Part shown: positions 34,833 through 44,422 of the stretch, piece by piece
Position numbering within the stretch: the stretch's first letter is position 1
How the letters are laid out: each line of letters starts with the position of its first letter
Assembly (NCBI RefSeq): GCF_007625205.1
Contig: NZ_VMNI01000002.1
Location: 305,687 to 369,686 of the forward strand
Source of the DNA: Denitromonas ohlonensis
Lineage (GTDB): Bacteria; Pseudomonadota; Gammaproteobacteria; Burkholderiales; Rhodocyclaceae
Reading direction: 5' to 3'
Length of the DNA stretch: 64,000 nt
Translations under genes and position numbers: made by a program
The notes under the pieces: generated by a model
Databases searched by the model: none
Seen by the model: only the letters and a program-made list of their open reading frames with translations
What the model was told of the DNA's origin: nothing

Positions 34833-36482
34833 TCAGTCGATCGCGTCGGTCGAACGCATGCGCTCGCGCAGCACGAACTTCTGGATCTTGCCGGTCGAGG
34901 TCTTCGGCAATTCGCTGAACACGATTTTTTTCGGCAGCTTGTAACTGGCCAGATGCTCGCGGCAATGCGCCACCAGCTCGGCCTCGGTCACGCTCGCCCC
35001 CTCGCGCAGTTCGATAAAGGCCGCCGGCACTTCGCCCCACTTGTCATCCGGCGCAGCCACCACGGCGACGGCCATCACGGCCGGATGCTTGTAAAGCGCG
35101 TCTTCGACCTCGATGGAGGAGATGTTTTCGCCGCCAGAAATGATGATGTCCTTGGAGCGATCCTTGATCTTCACGTAGCCATCGGGCTGCAGCACACCCA
35201 GGTCACCCGAATGAAACCACCCACCGCTCAAGGCCTCGCGCGTCGCCTGCGGATTCTTGAGGTAGCCCTTCATGACCAGGTTGCCGCGGAACATGATCTC
35301 GCCCATGGTTTCGCCGTCGCGTGGCACGGGCTGCATGGTCTCCGGGTCCATCACCGTGATGCCTTCCTGGACGTGATAGGTCACGCCTTGCCGGCCGTTG
35401 AGCCGCACCTGCTCGGCCAGCGGCAGATCGGCCCAGTCATCATGCTTGGCGCACACCGCTGCCGGGCCGTAGGTCTCGGTCAGGCCATACACATGGGTCA
35501 GCTCGACACCGATCTTCGCCATGCCTTCAATCACCGACGCCGGCGGCGGCGCGGCGGCCACCAGACCATTGAGTTTGTGATCAATGCCTTCGCGCATCGC
35601 GGCCGGCGCATTGGCCAGCATCGCATGCACAATCGGCGCGCCGCAGTAGTGCGTGACGCCATGCGCGCGAATCGCGTCAAAAATCAACGCCGGGTCCACC
35701 CGGCGCAGGCACACGTTCACCCCCGCATTGGCCGCCATGGTCCACGGAAAGCACCAGCCATTGCAGTGGAACATCGGCAGCGTCCACAAATACACCGCAT
35801 GCGGCGCCATGCCCCAGGAGACGATGTTCGACAGCGCATTCAGGTACGCGCCGCGGTGGTGGTACACCACGCCTTTCGGGTTGCCCGTGGTGCCAGAGGT
35901 GTAGTTGAGGGAGATGGCATCCCACTCATCGGCCGGCATCTCAAATGCGAACTCGGGGTCGCCTTCGGCCAGCAAGGTTTCGTAGTCGAGCGTGCCGACG
36001 CGTTCGCCGGGGCCGGTAAATTCGGGGTCGTCCACATCGACCACCAGCAGATCCTGCCGGTTGGCACGCCGCAGTGCCTCGCGCATCACCGGCGAATACT
36101 CGCGATCGGTGAGCAGCACCTTGGCCTCGCCGTGGCCAAGAATGAAGGCGGTCACATCGGCATCGAGCCGGGTGTTGATGGTGTTGAGCACCGCGCCGAT
36201 GGCCGGCACGCCAAAGTGCGCTTCGAGCATTTCCGGGGTGTTGTTGAGCACCACGGCCACGGTGTCGCCCCGCCCCACCCCCCGCGCCTTGAGCGCCGAG
36301 GCGAGGCGTCGGCTGCGCGCGTACATTTCGCGCCAGGTGTAGCGACGCGCGCCATGAATGATGGCGAGGCGGTCGGGGTACACCGCCGCACTGCGCGCCA
36401 GAAAACTCAGCGGCGAGAGCGGCACATAATTGGCGTCACATCGATCAAGGCCTTCGGCATAGGGGCTGGATGTCAGGGTCAT
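34833..36482 (-). CDS. Acyl-CoA synthetase (AMP-forming)
   Basis: 549 aa ANL-superfamily ligase. ATP/AMP motifs: SLNYTSGTTGNPKGVVYHHRG (P-loop), YGLTETYGPAAVC, GWFHSGDLGVLQPDGYVKIKDRSKD and the C-terminal catalytic Lys in LPKTSTGKIQKFVLRE. The overall form is that of medium- or short-chain fatty-acyl-CoA ligases such as the AlkK/dimethylsulfoniopropionate-type ligases; the substrate is unresolved. It forms acyl-CoA for the dehydrogenase/ETF genes 5 kb away. It lies 50 nt after the lipoprotein gene of the Mla-like cluster, so its own promoter is uncertain. Confidence 0.92.
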   Translation of the reverse strand: MTLTSSPYAEGLDRCDANYVPLSPLSFLARSAAVYPDRLAIIHGARRYTWREMYARSRRLASALKARGVGRGDTVAVVLNNTPEMLEAHFGVPAIGAVLNTINTRLDADVTAFILGHGEAKVLLTDREYSPVMREALRRANRQDLLVVDVDDPEFTGPGERVGTLDYETLLAEGDPEFAFEMPADEWDAISLNYTSGTTGNPKGVVYHHRGAYLNALSNIVSWGMAPHAVYLWTLPMFHCNGWCFPWTMAANAGVNVCLRRVDPALIFDAIRAHGVTHYCGAPIVHAMLANAPAAMREGIDHKLNGLVAAAPPPASVIEGMAKIGVELTHVYGLTETYGPAAVCAKHDDWADLPLAEQVRLNGRQGVTYHVQEGITVMDPETMQPVPRDGETMGEIMFRGNLVMKGYLKNPQATREALSGGWFHSGDLGVLQPDGYVKIKDRSKDIIISGGENISSIEVEDALYKHPAVMAVAVVAAPDDKWGEVPAAFIELREGASVTEAELVAHCREHLASYKLPKKIVFSELPKTSTGKIQKFVLRERMRSTDAID

Positions 36483-36532
36483 GCGTCACTCCCGCAAGGT
36501 GGTGGTTTGAAACGAGGGTTGAACGACTCCGG

Positions 36533-37153
36533 CTAGCGCGAACAACGCGCCCGGAAAGACTCGGCGCCCGCGCCCGGCGCCTCAAGCGCAGCCAGCCAGC
36601 GCCCGGCGTCGACCGCAAGCTGATTGACGCCCGCTCGCATCGCGACCACGCCGCCGGCGGCATCGGCCGTCGGCGCGGGCACTTCGACCGCAAAGGTCTG
36701 GCTGGCCATCACCGCATCGGTGCGCGGCGCGAGCAAGCTGGCACGCAGCTCAATCAAGGCCACGCTGGCGTCGACCGCATCGAAGCGCTGAATGAATTCA
36801 TCCACATCCACCCGCAGGCGGCAACCCGAGCCATTGGTGGCGGGCTGGGCTTCAATCACGCGCCCGACCACAATCCGCACCATCTCCGACGGCATGCCGG
36901 CCCACCGGCTATTGGTATAGGCACGGCGCTCCAGCGGATGCTGCGGCACCAGACGGTATTGCATGGCCGAGGACGACAGCCACGAAGGCGCGACCACGTC
37001 GATGCCCACCAGCGGCACCGCGACCGGCACCGGCGTGTTGCCCTGTGGGCCGATGTCGTAAATGCTGAAGGATTCAGGAATGGCGCTGAAGCTGGTGCAT
37101 CCGCTCAAACCGGCAAGCAGCATCAGCGCAGCCAAGCCTTTGTATCGTGTCAT
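36533..37153 (-). CDS. ABC-type transport auxiliary lipoprotein (PqiC-like)
   Basis: 206 aa. Lipoprotein signal with lipobox LSGC (Cys19), then an ABC_trans_aux/PqiC-type domain starting with FSIYDIGPQG, with VVAPSWLSSSAMQYRLV and the RWAGMPSEMVRIVV segment typical of the family. Outer-membrane-anchored component of MCE-type lipid transport systems. It follows mlaD by 18 nt, completing an E-F-D-lipoprotein set. Confidence 0.88.
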   Translation of the reverse strand: MTRYKGLAALMLLAGLSGCTSFSAIPESFSIYDIGPQGNTPVPVAVPLVGIDVVAPSWLSSSAMQYRLVPQHPLERRAYTNSRWAGMPSEMVRIVVGRVIEAQPATNGSGCRLRVDVDEFIQRFDAVDASVALIELRASLLAPRTDAVMASQTFAVEVPAPTADAAGGVVAMRAGVNQLAVDAGRWLAALEAPGAGAESFRARCSR

Positions 37154-37171
37154 GCGTGCGTCTCCTGTGTG

Positions 37172-38119
37172 TCAGCGCACTGGCGGAACGGCAAAACCCG
37201 CCTCGCCGGGGCCGGGCGCCTGCACGCCTCGGCCGAGCAACAACATTTGCGGCGACGCGTCGACTTCTTCGATCAAACGCGTCAGGCGCTGTGACGTGAC
37301 GGTCAGCTCCTTCATCAAGCCGTTCAGACGCGGCAGAGTGCCATTGAGCAAACCATCGCCGGTCGCCACCGCGGTCTCATCGATATGCTCGCTCACTTCC
37401 TGCAGTTTGAGCAGCAATCCACGCAGTTCGACGAGCGTCGGGCCAGCCTGCTCGGACGCGCTGGACAGATTGGCAAGGCTGCGCGTCAGGTGCTGCCGAT
37501 TCTCCGGTGTCAGGAAGCGGCGCGCCTCGGCGAGCACCTCGGGCGCCGCAGCAAAGGTCTCGTCCATGCCTTTGACCGCCGACTCCAGCCGAGTCATAGT
37601 CGACTCCACCCGTGCCACCGATTTTTCGTCGAACACCCGCTCGACCTGCGCGGCGATCTTGCGGAACTGGTCAAGCGCTTCCACCGCGACCGACGACAAC
37701 TCGTCCAGCAAGCCCGAGGACAGCGCGATGCGCGGCGGATTGCCGCCCTCACCCACCAGCGGCGTGGGGTCCGTCCCCTTGTCGTCGAGCTGGATAAAGG
37801 CCAGGCCCGTCACGCCCTGATAGCCCAACGATGCCTTGGTGCCCTGAGTGACCGGCAAATCGGTGCGCAGGCTCACCCGCACCAGAATGTTCTGCGGATC
37901 GGCCTGATCGATGGAAATCGATTCCACCCGCCCGGCCGATATGCCCCGGTAGCGCACCGCCGCCTGCAGATTGAGGCCGGTGATACTGCCCCGGCTCACC
38001 AGTTCCAGCGTGCGGGTGGCTTCACGCTCACCCGAAAACCACCACACCCCCGAGACCGTCGCCGCGCCAAGCAACAGCACGAACAGGCCGGCCAGAATGG
38101 CATGTGCCCGATTCTCCAT
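37172..38119 (-). CDS. MCE/MlaD-family substrate-binding protein
   Basis: 315 aa. One N-terminal membrane anchor (AHAILAGLFVLLLGAATVSGVWWF), an MCE domain (about 40-120: GSITGLNLQAAVRYRGISAGRVESI, VTQGTKASLGYQGVTGLAFIQLD), then a long helical/coiled region (about 140-300). Periplasmic hexamer-forming subunit that binds lipid in Mla-like systems. It starts 3 nt after the ATPase stop. Longer than E. coli MlaD (183 aa), resembling PqiB/Paraburkholderia-type MCE proteins with a C-terminal helical extension. Confidence 0.92.
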   Translation of the reverse strand: MENRAHAILAGLFVLLLGAATVSGVWWFSGEREATRTLELVSRGSITGLNLQAAVRYRGISAGRVESISIDQADPQNILVRVSLRTDLPVTQGTKASLGYQGVTGLAFIQLDDKGTDPTPLVGEGGNPPRIALSSGLLDELSSVAVEALDQFRKIAAQVERVFDEKSVARVESTMTRLESAVKGMDETFAAAPEVLAEARRFLTPENRQHLTRSLANLSSASEQAGPTLVELRGLLLKLQEVSEHIDETAVATGDGLLNGTLPRLNGLMKELTVTSQRLTRLIEEVDASPQMLLLGRGVQAPGPGEAGFAVPPVR

Positions 38120-38122
38120 GGT

Positions 38123-38896
38123 TTAAGCTCCCTGCGCCCGAGCCAACGCACGTGCACTGCGCTCGCTGAGGAAAAATTCCTGAATGAAAGGATGGTCGAC
38201 CTGCATCACCGCTTCCAGCGAATCAAAGGCCAGAATGCGGCGCTCGGCCAGCACCGCCACCTTCGAGGACAAAGCCGCCAGCGTATCCAGATCGTGCGTC
38301 ACCAGCACCACGGTCAGCCCCAGTTGCTGCTGCAGATCGCGAATCAGCGCCACAAAGGACGCGCTGCGCGTCGGGTCCAGCCCGGCAGTCGGCTCGTCGA
38401 GCAACAATAACTCGGGCTCCAGCGCCAACGCACGGGCCAGCGCCACCCGCTTGATCATGCCACCGGACAGCTCCGCCGGCATCAGCGCGGCATGGCTGGG
38501 CAGCAACTCGACCATGGTCAGCTTGAGCGCCACCAGCTCACGAATCTCGGCTTCGGTCGCGATGCCAGCCTCGCGCAGCGGAAAGGCGATGTTCTCGTAA
38601 ACCGTAAATGCAGAGAACAGCGCGCCGCCCTGAAAACACATGGCAAAGCGACGACGGCGCTGGCGCTGGGCCTCGCGACTGCCCGCAAACAATGGCTCGT
38701 CGAACACCCGCACCTCGCCTTCGGTGGGGGTCAGCAGACCCACCATCTGCCGAAGCAGCGTGGTCTTGCCACTCCCCGAACCACCGACCAAGGACACCAC
38801 CTCGCCCGGCGGGATGTCGAGGTCCACGCCCTTGTGCACCCAGTTACTGCCAAAGCGCGTGCTGAGGCCGCGCAGGCTGAGCACAGGCGTCGTCAT
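38123..38896 (-). CDS. MlaF-like ABC transporter ATPase
   Basis: 257 aa from ATG 38896; upstream in-frame sequence overlaps the permease gene. Walker A GGSGSGKTT, Q-loop MCFQGGALF, signature LSGGMIKRVALARAL and Walker B LLLLDEPTAGLDP are intact. The LSGGM(I/R)KR signature is characteristic of MlaF/Ttg2A-type retrograde lipid transport ATPases. Works with the MlaE-type permease (25 nt upstream) and the MCE protein downstream. Confidence 0.94.
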   Translation of the reverse strand: MTTPVLSLRGLSTRFGSNWVHKGVDLDIPPGEVVSLVGGSGSGKTTLLRQMVGLLTPTEGEVRVFDEPLFAGSREAQRQRRRRFAMCFQGGALFSAFTVYENIAFPLREAGIATEAEIRELVALKLTMVELLPSHAALMPAELSGGMIKRVALARALALEPELLLLDEPTAGLDPTRSASFVALIRDLQQQLGLTVVLVTHDLDTLAALSSKVAVLAERRILAFDSLEAVMQVDHPFIQEFFLSERSARALARAQGA

Positions 38897-38921
38897 GGGC
38901 CGACCCGTTCCGCAGGCGTGC

Positions 38922-40034
38922 TCATAGCGGCACCCCGATCGAGCGCGTGGCGATGGCAAACACCGCATCCACCAGAATCACCAGGGTGATCGAGGTCACC
39001 ACCGAGGCGGTGGTGTTGGCGCTCAGACTCTCGGTGTTCGGCTTGACCCGAAGGCCAAAATGGCAGGCCACCAGCGCGATCAGCACACCGAAGACGGCGC
39101 CTTTGCCCAGCGCGATGAACAGGTTGGCCGCCGGCACCACCTTGGGCAAGGTTTCAATAAAGTAGCCATAGCTCAGGCCCAGCTGCAACTCGGCCGACAT
39201 CATGCCGCCAACCAGCGCCACGGCCGAGGTCCACAACACCAGCAGCGGCATCGCCACCGACAGCGCCATCACTTTGGGCAGCACCAGCCGAATGTAGTTG
39301 GAAATACCCATCACCGTGAGCGCATCGACCTCTTCGGTCACGCGCATCACGCCAAGCTGCGCGGTCATGGCCGAGCCGGAACGCCCGGCCACCAGCACCG
39401 AGACCAGCACCGGGCCGAGCTCTCGAATAATGCCCAGGCCCAGAATGTTGACGATGAAGATGTCCGCGCCAAAGGCCTTCAGTTGCAAGGCCGACAAATA
39501 AGACAGCACCACGCCGATCAGGAAACCGACCAGCGCACTCACCGGCATGGCCTTGACGCCGACCTTGTACAGATTGGCCGAGAATTCCTTGAGCGGCCAG
39601 TTGCGCGGTCGGCCCAGCAGGTGCAGACAATCGAGCGCCAGGCGGCCGATCAGCGCCAGGAAGTCGCCCAGATGCGCAAACAGCCCAAGCAAGGCGCCGC
39701 CCAGTCCGGCCACCACATCGACGACACCCACGCGCGGCGGATGCGGCACCGGCGCCTCGTCCATCGCGGCCAGACGCTCGAACTGCGTCGCGTAGCCGTC
39801 GGGCAGCACCATGTCGGCGGGAAGACGCCCGCCCCAGGCGCGCCACAACAACAGTGCGCCAAAGCTGTCCAGCCGGGTCAGCGCCGACAAGTCCCAGCGA
39901 TTCGCTTTGGCAGCGGCCAGTTCCTGGCGCAATCGGTTCGCGTGTGAGCCCAGCGCCAGCAAAGTCCAGTCGCCCGCCGGACTCAGGCACCCCTCACTCA
40001 AATGAAGTTCTGGCGTGCGGATCGCGTCGGCCAT
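38922..40034 (-). CDS. MlaE-like permease with N-terminal STAS-like domain
   Basis: 370 aa from ATG 40034. The N-terminal 110 residues form a STAS-like domain (LHLSEGCLSPAGDWTLLAL, DLSALTRLDSFGALLLWRAW), fused to the MlaE permease (about 130-368; five or six membrane segments, with the conserved ELGPVLVSVLVAGRSGSAMTAQLGVMRVTEEVDAL). Fused STAS-MlaE forms replace the separate MlaB of E. coli. It begins 8 nt after the ppx stop, so the lipid-transport genes appear co-transcribed with ppx. Confidence 0.94.
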   Translation of the reverse strand: MADAIRTPELHLSEGCLSPAGDWTLLALGSHANRLRQELAAAKANRWDLSALTRLDSFGALLLWRAWGGRLPADMVLPDGYATQFERLAAMDEAPVPHPPRVGVVDVVAGLGGALLGLFAHLGDFLALIGRLALDCLHLLGRPRNWPLKEFSANLYKVGVKAMPVSALVGFLIGVVLSYLSALQLKAFGADIFIVNILGLGIIRELGPVLVSVLVAGRSGSAMTAQLGVMRVTEEVDALTVMGISNYIRLVLPKVMALSVAMPLLVLWTSAVALVGGMMSAELQLGLSYGYFIETLPKVVPAANLFIALGKGAVFGVLIALVACHFGLRVKPNTESLSANTTASVVTSITLVILVDAVFAIATRSIGVPL

Positions 40035-40042
40035 GTGGCTGG

Positions 40043-41545
40043 TCAAACGGTCAGGGCGAAACCGGACCGTGTCGCGACCGACAGCGGATGCCCCAGGGCA
40101 GACCACTGCGCTACTTCATCGGCCAGCGTTGCGGCCGTCAGCGGCAATGCATCCAGCCAGGCTTTGTCGGCCACCAGGGCGAAGCCGCTGCCCTTTCGCT
40201 CGATGCCTACTGGCGGACGCCCGCGGTTGTCCCGCGCGCGGTGAAAGACCACCGCCAGACGCAAACAGGCGATCAGCAACCAGTCGCTGCTGGCCGGGTC
40301 GAGACTCGCGATGCGCGCGAGCTTGCCGCGATGGGCGAGCACGAGTCTGGCCAGCCGACCCTGATCCATGCGCGAAAACCCCGGCATGTCGGCGTTGCCC
40401 AGAATGTAGGCACTGTGCTTGTGATAGCTCGAATGCGCGACCGAAATGCCAACCTCGTGCAGCAAGGCGGCCCACTTGAGGTAGCGCAGGTCGAGATTGC
40501 CCTCTTGCGAGGCCATCGGATCGAGCTGGGCAAACAGAAAGCTCGCGGTATCAGCGACCCGCTCCGCCTGCTGACGGCCCACGCGATATCGGATGGCGAA
40601 GGCCTCAACCGTCGCATCGCGCAAGTCGTGATGATGGTAGCGACCCAGCAGATCGTAGAGCACGCCGAGGCGCAACGCGCCTTCCGAGAACACCATCTCT
40701 TTCAGGCTGAAAGCCTTCAAGACGGCAATCATGATGGCCAGGCCGCCGGGCAACACCGGCAAACGATCGGCCTTGATGCCCGATAGCGACAAGCCGTCCA
40801 GGCGCCCTGCCTTGATCAGCGCCGAGCGGAGCTTTTCAAGCCCCGCCAAGGTAATGCGGCCGTCGGTGTAGCCATTGCCGCGCAGAATGTCGCTGAGCGA
40901 TTTGGCGGTACCGCTGGAGCCAACGGCCAGCTCCCAGCCCACTTCGGCAAAGCGTGTGACGATGGTCTGCAATTCACGCTGGGCGGCCAGGTCGGCCTCC
41001 TGAAAACCCCGCCGATCGAGTTTGCCGTCAGGGAAATAGCGCAGGCTGAAGCTGACGCAGCCCATGTACAAGGACTCGAGTTCCAGCGACTCGAACGCCC
41101 GCCCGATGACAAACTCCGTCGAGCCACCGCCAATATCGACCACCAGCTGCTGACGCTGCGGGTCGGCCAACGAGTGCGCGACACCGATATAGATCAGACG
41201 CGCTTCTTCGCGGCCCGCAATCACTTCGATCGGGAAACCCAGCGCGGCCTCGGCGCGGATCAGAAACTCCGGTGCATTCTTGGCAACGCGCAAGGTGTTG
41301 GTCGCCACTGCCCGCACCTGGCTTGGCTTGAACCCGGCCAGCCGCTCACGAAACCGGCTCAAGGCCATGGTGCCGCGAGTTTGCGCGGCGGTATCGAGAT
41401 ATTTTTCGGGCGACAGCCCGGCGGCAAGCCGCACGGGCTCCTTGAGCCCATCGAGCGGATAGATCTGCCCCTCGACGATGCGCCCGACCTGAAGGCGAAA
41501 GCTGTTGGAACCCAGATCGATTGCGGCAATCAATTCGTTAGTCAT
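40043..41545 (-). CDS. ppx: Exopolyphosphatase (Ppx/GppA family)
   Basis: 500 aa. ASKHA-fold N-terminus (AAIDLGSNSFRLQVGRI; VVDIGGGSTEFVIGRAF; ATNTLRVAKNAPEFL) and a C-terminal HD-type domain (LRYLKWAALLHEVGISVAHSSYHKHSAYIL). Length and domains fit Ppx rather than the shorter GppA-only types. It removes terminal phosphate from polyphosphate. Divergent from ppk over 172 bp with a Pho box; downstream genes form the Mla-like set. Confidence 0.94.
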   Translation of the reverse strand: MTNELIAAIDLGSNSFRLQVGRIVEGQIYPLDGLKEPVRLAAGLSPEKYLDTAAQTRGTMALSRFRERLAGFKPSQVRAVATNTLRVAKNAPEFLIRAEAALGFPIEVIAGREEARLIYIGVAHSLADPQRQQLVVDIGGGSTEFVIGRAFESLELESLYMGCVSFSLRYFPDGKLDRRGFQEADLAAQRELQTIVTRFAEVGWELAVGSSGTAKSLSDILRGNGYTDGRITLAGLEKLRSALIKAGRLDGLSLSGIKADRLPVLPGGLAIMIAVLKAFSLKEMVFSEGALRLGVLYDLLGRYHHHDLRDATVEAFAIRYRVGRQQAERVADTASFLFAQLDPMASQEGNLDLRYLKWAALLHEVGISVAHSSYHKHSAYILGNADMPGFSRMDQGRLARLVLAHRGKLARIASLDPASSDWLLIACLRLAVVFHRARDNRGRPPVGIERKGSGFALVADKAWLDALPLTAATLADEVAQWSALGHPLSVATRSGFALTV

Positions 41546-41646
41546 TGGTATGGCCGGGCGGCGCCCGGCGAAAGGCGTAGGCAGACGCCCCGGATTCTAG
41601 CACCGTCAAGCAGCCGGGCATCGGCCCAATCCACCCGCATCGCCTT

Positions 41647-41675
41647 TTGTCATCGCGATGTAATATGAATGTCAA
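41647..41675 (+). promoter_or_regulatory. Pho box with three 7-bp units upstream of ppk
   Basis: TTGTCAT-CGCG-ATGTAAT-ATGA-ATGTCAA: three heptamers at exact 11-bp spacing resembling the PhoB unit CTGTCAT. It ends 42 nt before the ppk ATG, in the ppx/ppk divergent region. PhoB control of ppk fits the pst operon nearby. Confidence 0.7.
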
Positions 41676-41717
41676 AGACTCTCGCTCTTACCTTGTTCCA
41701 ACACGGCACGCTCACAC

Positions 41718-43802
41718 ATGAATCCCGACGACCTCCCGCATGTAAGCTTCATCAACCGCGAGCTGTCCCTGCTGCAGTTCCAGCAACGCGTGCTGGCGCA
41801 AGCGGCGGACCACAGCGTCCCGCTCCTCGAGCGCCTGCGCTTCCTGTGCATCGTCTCCAGCAATCTCGATGAGTTCTTCGAAATCCGCGTCGGCGGCATC
41901 AAGGAGAAGATTCGCCAGGGCCTGCGCGCGCCCGACACCGAAGACGGCCTGACACCGCACGACTTGCTCGATCAGATCAGCGTGGTGGTCAATGACATCA
42001 TCGAAGAGCAATACCGTCTGCTCAACGAGGAGATCCTGCCGTCGCTCGAAACCGAGGGCATCTGCCTGCTCAAGCGTGAAGCGCTGACCGAAGCCCAGCA
42101 GGCCTGGGTCGCCGAGTACTTTGAGCGCGAGGTCGCGCCAGTGCTCACGCCCATCGGCCTGGATCCGGCGCACCCCTTCCCGCGGGTGCTCAACAAGAGT
42201 CTGAACTTCGCCGTCGAACTCGACGGACTCGACGCCTTCGGCCGCGACACCAATACCGCCATCGTCCAGGCCCCGCGCGCCCTGCCCCGCATCATCCAGA
42301 TGCCCAAAGACATTACCGGCATCGAACACGGCTTCATGTTCCTGTCGTCCATCCTCCACGCCCATGTCGACAAGCTGTTCCCCGGCATGGCAGTGCTCGG
42401 CTGCTATCAGTTCCGGCTCACCCGAAACTCCGATCTGTTCGTGGACGAAGAAGAGATCACCAATCTGCGCAGCGCGCTCAAGGGCGAATTGCAGCAGCGC
42501 CACTTCGGTGACTCCGTTCGCCTTGAGGTGGCCGACAACTGCTCGCCGGGCATGGAAGCCTTTTTGCTGACCCAGTTCGGGCTGTCGGAAAACGACTTGT
42601 ACCGCACCCCCGGCATCGTCAACCTCGTGCGCCTGATGCAGTTGCCGGACAGCGTCGACCGCCCGGACCTGACCTTTACCCCGTTCAAGCCAGCCATGCC
42701 GGCCGGCCTGGGGGGGTCGTCGTCCGACATTTTCGCCGCCATCCGCAAGCAGGACATCCTGCTCCACCACCCCTTTGAAAGCTTCACGCCGGTAATCGAA
42801 CTGATCAAGGCCGCCGCCGACGACCCCGGCGTGCTGGCCATCAAGATGACGGTGTACCGCACCGGCACCGACTCGGTGCTGATGGAGCACCTGATGCGCG
42901 CCGCGCAAAAGGGCAAGGAAGTCACCGTGGTGGTCGAGCTGATGGCGCGCTTCGACGAAGAAGCCAACATCGGCTGGGCGGCGCGGCTTGAAGAAGTCGG
43001 CGCGCATGTGGTGTATGGCGTGTTCGGCTACAAGACCCACGCCAAGCTGCTGATGCTGATCCGTCGCGAGGCCGATGGCCTGCGCCGCTACATTCATCTG
43101 GGCACCGGCAACTACCATCCGCGCACCACCCGCTTCTACACCGACTTCGGCCTGCTCACCGCCAACCCCGAAATCGGCGAAGACGTGGCCGCGCTGTTCA
43201 AGCAGATCACCGGCCTGGGCAAAGCCTCGACCCTGACTCATCTGTGGCAGGCCCCCTTTGCGCTGCACGCCAACGTGATCGCGAACATCAAAGCAGAAAC
43301 CGAGATCGCCCGCGCAGGCCGCAAGGCGCGCATCAGCGCCAAGATGAACGCGCTGCTCGAACCCCAAACCATCATGGCGCTGTACGAAGCATCGCAGGCC
43401 GGCGTCGAGGTCGATCTCATCATCCGCGGCCCCTGCGCGCTGCGTCCGGGGGTGCCCGGGCTGTCGGAGCACATCCGGGTGCGCTCCATCATCGGCCGCT
43501 TTCTCGAGCACCACCGCATTTTCTGTTTCCATGCCGATGGCGAAGACAAGCTCTACCTGTCGAGCGCCGACTGGATGGATCGCAACTTCTTCCGCCGCAT
43601 CGAAACCGCCTTCCCGATTCTCGACCCGCGGCTCAAGCGCCGCGTCATGAAAGAAGGCTTCCGCGTCTATCTCAACGACAACTGCAACGCTTGGGAAATG
43701 CAACCCGACGGCAGCTACCGTCGCAAACACCCCCGGGGCGCACGGCATCCGGCGCAACAGGCGCTGCTCGAAATGCTGGTCGAGCCCCGGCCAAGCAGCT
43801 AA
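41718..43802 (+). CDS. ppk1: Polyphosphate kinase 1
   Basis: 694 aa, full length. N-terminal domain with FINRELSLLQFQQRVL and SSNLDEFFEIRVGGIKEK; then LHHPFESFTPVIELI, the catalytic-His region around FGYKTHAKLLMLIRRE, the HLGTGNYHPRTTRFYTD segment, and the second PLD-like half ending SSADWMDRNFFRRIETAFP. Makes polyphosphate from ATP reversibly. Preceded by a three-unit Pho box and divergent from ppx. Confidence 0.97.
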   Translation: MNPDDLPHVSFINRELSLLQFQQRVLAQAADHSVPLLERLRFLCIVSSNLDEFFEIRVGGIKEKIRQGLRAPDTEDGLTPHDLLDQISVVVNDIIEEQYRLLNEEILPSLETEGICLLKREALTEAQQAWVAEYFEREVAPVLTPIGLDPAHPFPRVLNKSLNFAVELDGLDAFGRDTNTAIVQAPRALPRIIQMPKDITGIEHGFMFLSSILHAHVDKLFPGMAVLGCYQFRLTRNSDLFVDEEEITNLRSALKGELQQRHFGDSVRLEVADNCSPGMEAFLLTQFGLSENDLYRTPGIVNLVRLMQLPDSVDRPDLTFTPFKPAMPAGLGGSSSDIFAAIRKQDILLHHPFESFTPVIELIKAAADDPGVLAIKMTVYRTGTDSVLMEHLMRAAQKGKEVTVVVELMARFDEEANIGWAARLEEVGAHVVYGVFGYKTHAKLLMLIRREADGLRRYIHLGTGNYHPRTTRFYTDFGLLTANPEIGEDVAALFKQITGLGKASTLTHLWQAPFALHANVIANIKAETEIARAGRKARISAKMNALLEPQTIMALYEASQAGVEVDLIIRGPCALRPGVPGLSEHIRVRSIIGRFLEHHRIFCFHADGEDKLYLSSADWMDRNFFRRIETAFPILDPRLKRRVMKEGFRVYLNDNCNAWEMQPDGSYRRKHPRGARHPAQQALLEMLVEPRPSS

Positions 43803-43816
43803 ACCGCCCCACCTGC

Positions 43817-43833
43817 AACGCCGCACTGCGGCG
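43817..43833. repeat. Hairpin after ppk (ACGCCGC-3-GCGGCGT)
   Basis: Perfect 7-bp stem with a 3-nt loop, 15 nt after the ppk stop. No T-run follows, so at best a weak or Rho-assisted terminator. Confidence 0.4.
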
Positions 43834-43903
43834 TCGCAGCACATTGCACTAAAGCCCCGACAATCCATGCCGCTAATTCCCACATGCCCATCGGGAGCCG
43901 CGC

Positions 43904-44422
43904 ATGAAGAGAGCCATCACCCCCACCCAGGTCGAACGCGTCATGCGCGACGACGATTTCATCGTCTCGAAGACCAACCCCAAAGGCATCATCACCTACT
44001 GCAACCCGATCTTTGTTGAGTTCTCCGGCTACACCGAAGATGAGCTCCTCGGCGTGCAGCACAACATCATTCGCCACCCGGACATGCCGCGCGCCGCCTT
44101 CAAGCTGGTGTGGGACACCATTGCCACGGGCAAGGAAGTGTTCGCCTACGTGAAAAACCTGTCCAAAGACGGCGGATTCTACTGGGTGCTTGCCCATATC
44201 ACCCCCGATGTCGATACCCACGGGCGCATCACCGGCTACACCTCGGTACGCCGCTGCCCCACCCGCCCAGCCGTCGAAGCCGTCTCGGCGGTCTACGCGC
44301 AAATGCTGCAAGCCGAAAAGCAGGCGGGCGCACGCGATGCCATTGCGGCCGGCACGCAGGTGCTGGTAGATGTGATGAAAGCCAAGGATATGCGCTATGA
44401 AGAACTTGTTTTCGCACTTTGA
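43904..44422 (+). CDS. PAS-domain sensor half of a split Aer-like receptor
   Basis: 172 aa, soluble. The PAS domain resembles that of the aerotaxis receptor Aer: [87 protein letters not shown], likely FAD-binding. A short helix follows (to 172). The stop lies 26 nt inside the next gene, which encodes a chemoreceptor signalling domain without a PAS. The two together equal an Aer-type protein split into two polypeptides. Confidence 0.88.
   Translation: MKRAITPTQVERVMRDDDFIVSKTNPKGIITYCNPIFVEFSGYTEDELLGVQHNIIRHPDMPRAAFKLVWDTIATGKEVFAYVKNLSKDGGFYWVLAHITPDVDTHGRITGYTSVRRCPTRPAVEAVSAVYAQMLQAEKQAGARDAIAAGTQVLVDVMKAKDMRYEELVFAL

Noticed and set aside
34953..36536. 527-codon plus-strand open frame
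   Set aside because: Antisense of the acyl-CoA ligase; no motifs.
41712..43883. 723-codon minus-strand open frame over ppk
   Set aside because: Exact antisense shadow of ppk1; composition is typical of a GC-rich mirror frame and no domain is visible.
44397..44422. Frameshift splitting one Aer-type gene
   Set aside because: Both genes have sensible ends and starts, and the second begins with its own membrane hairpin; treated as two genes, with the alternative noted.
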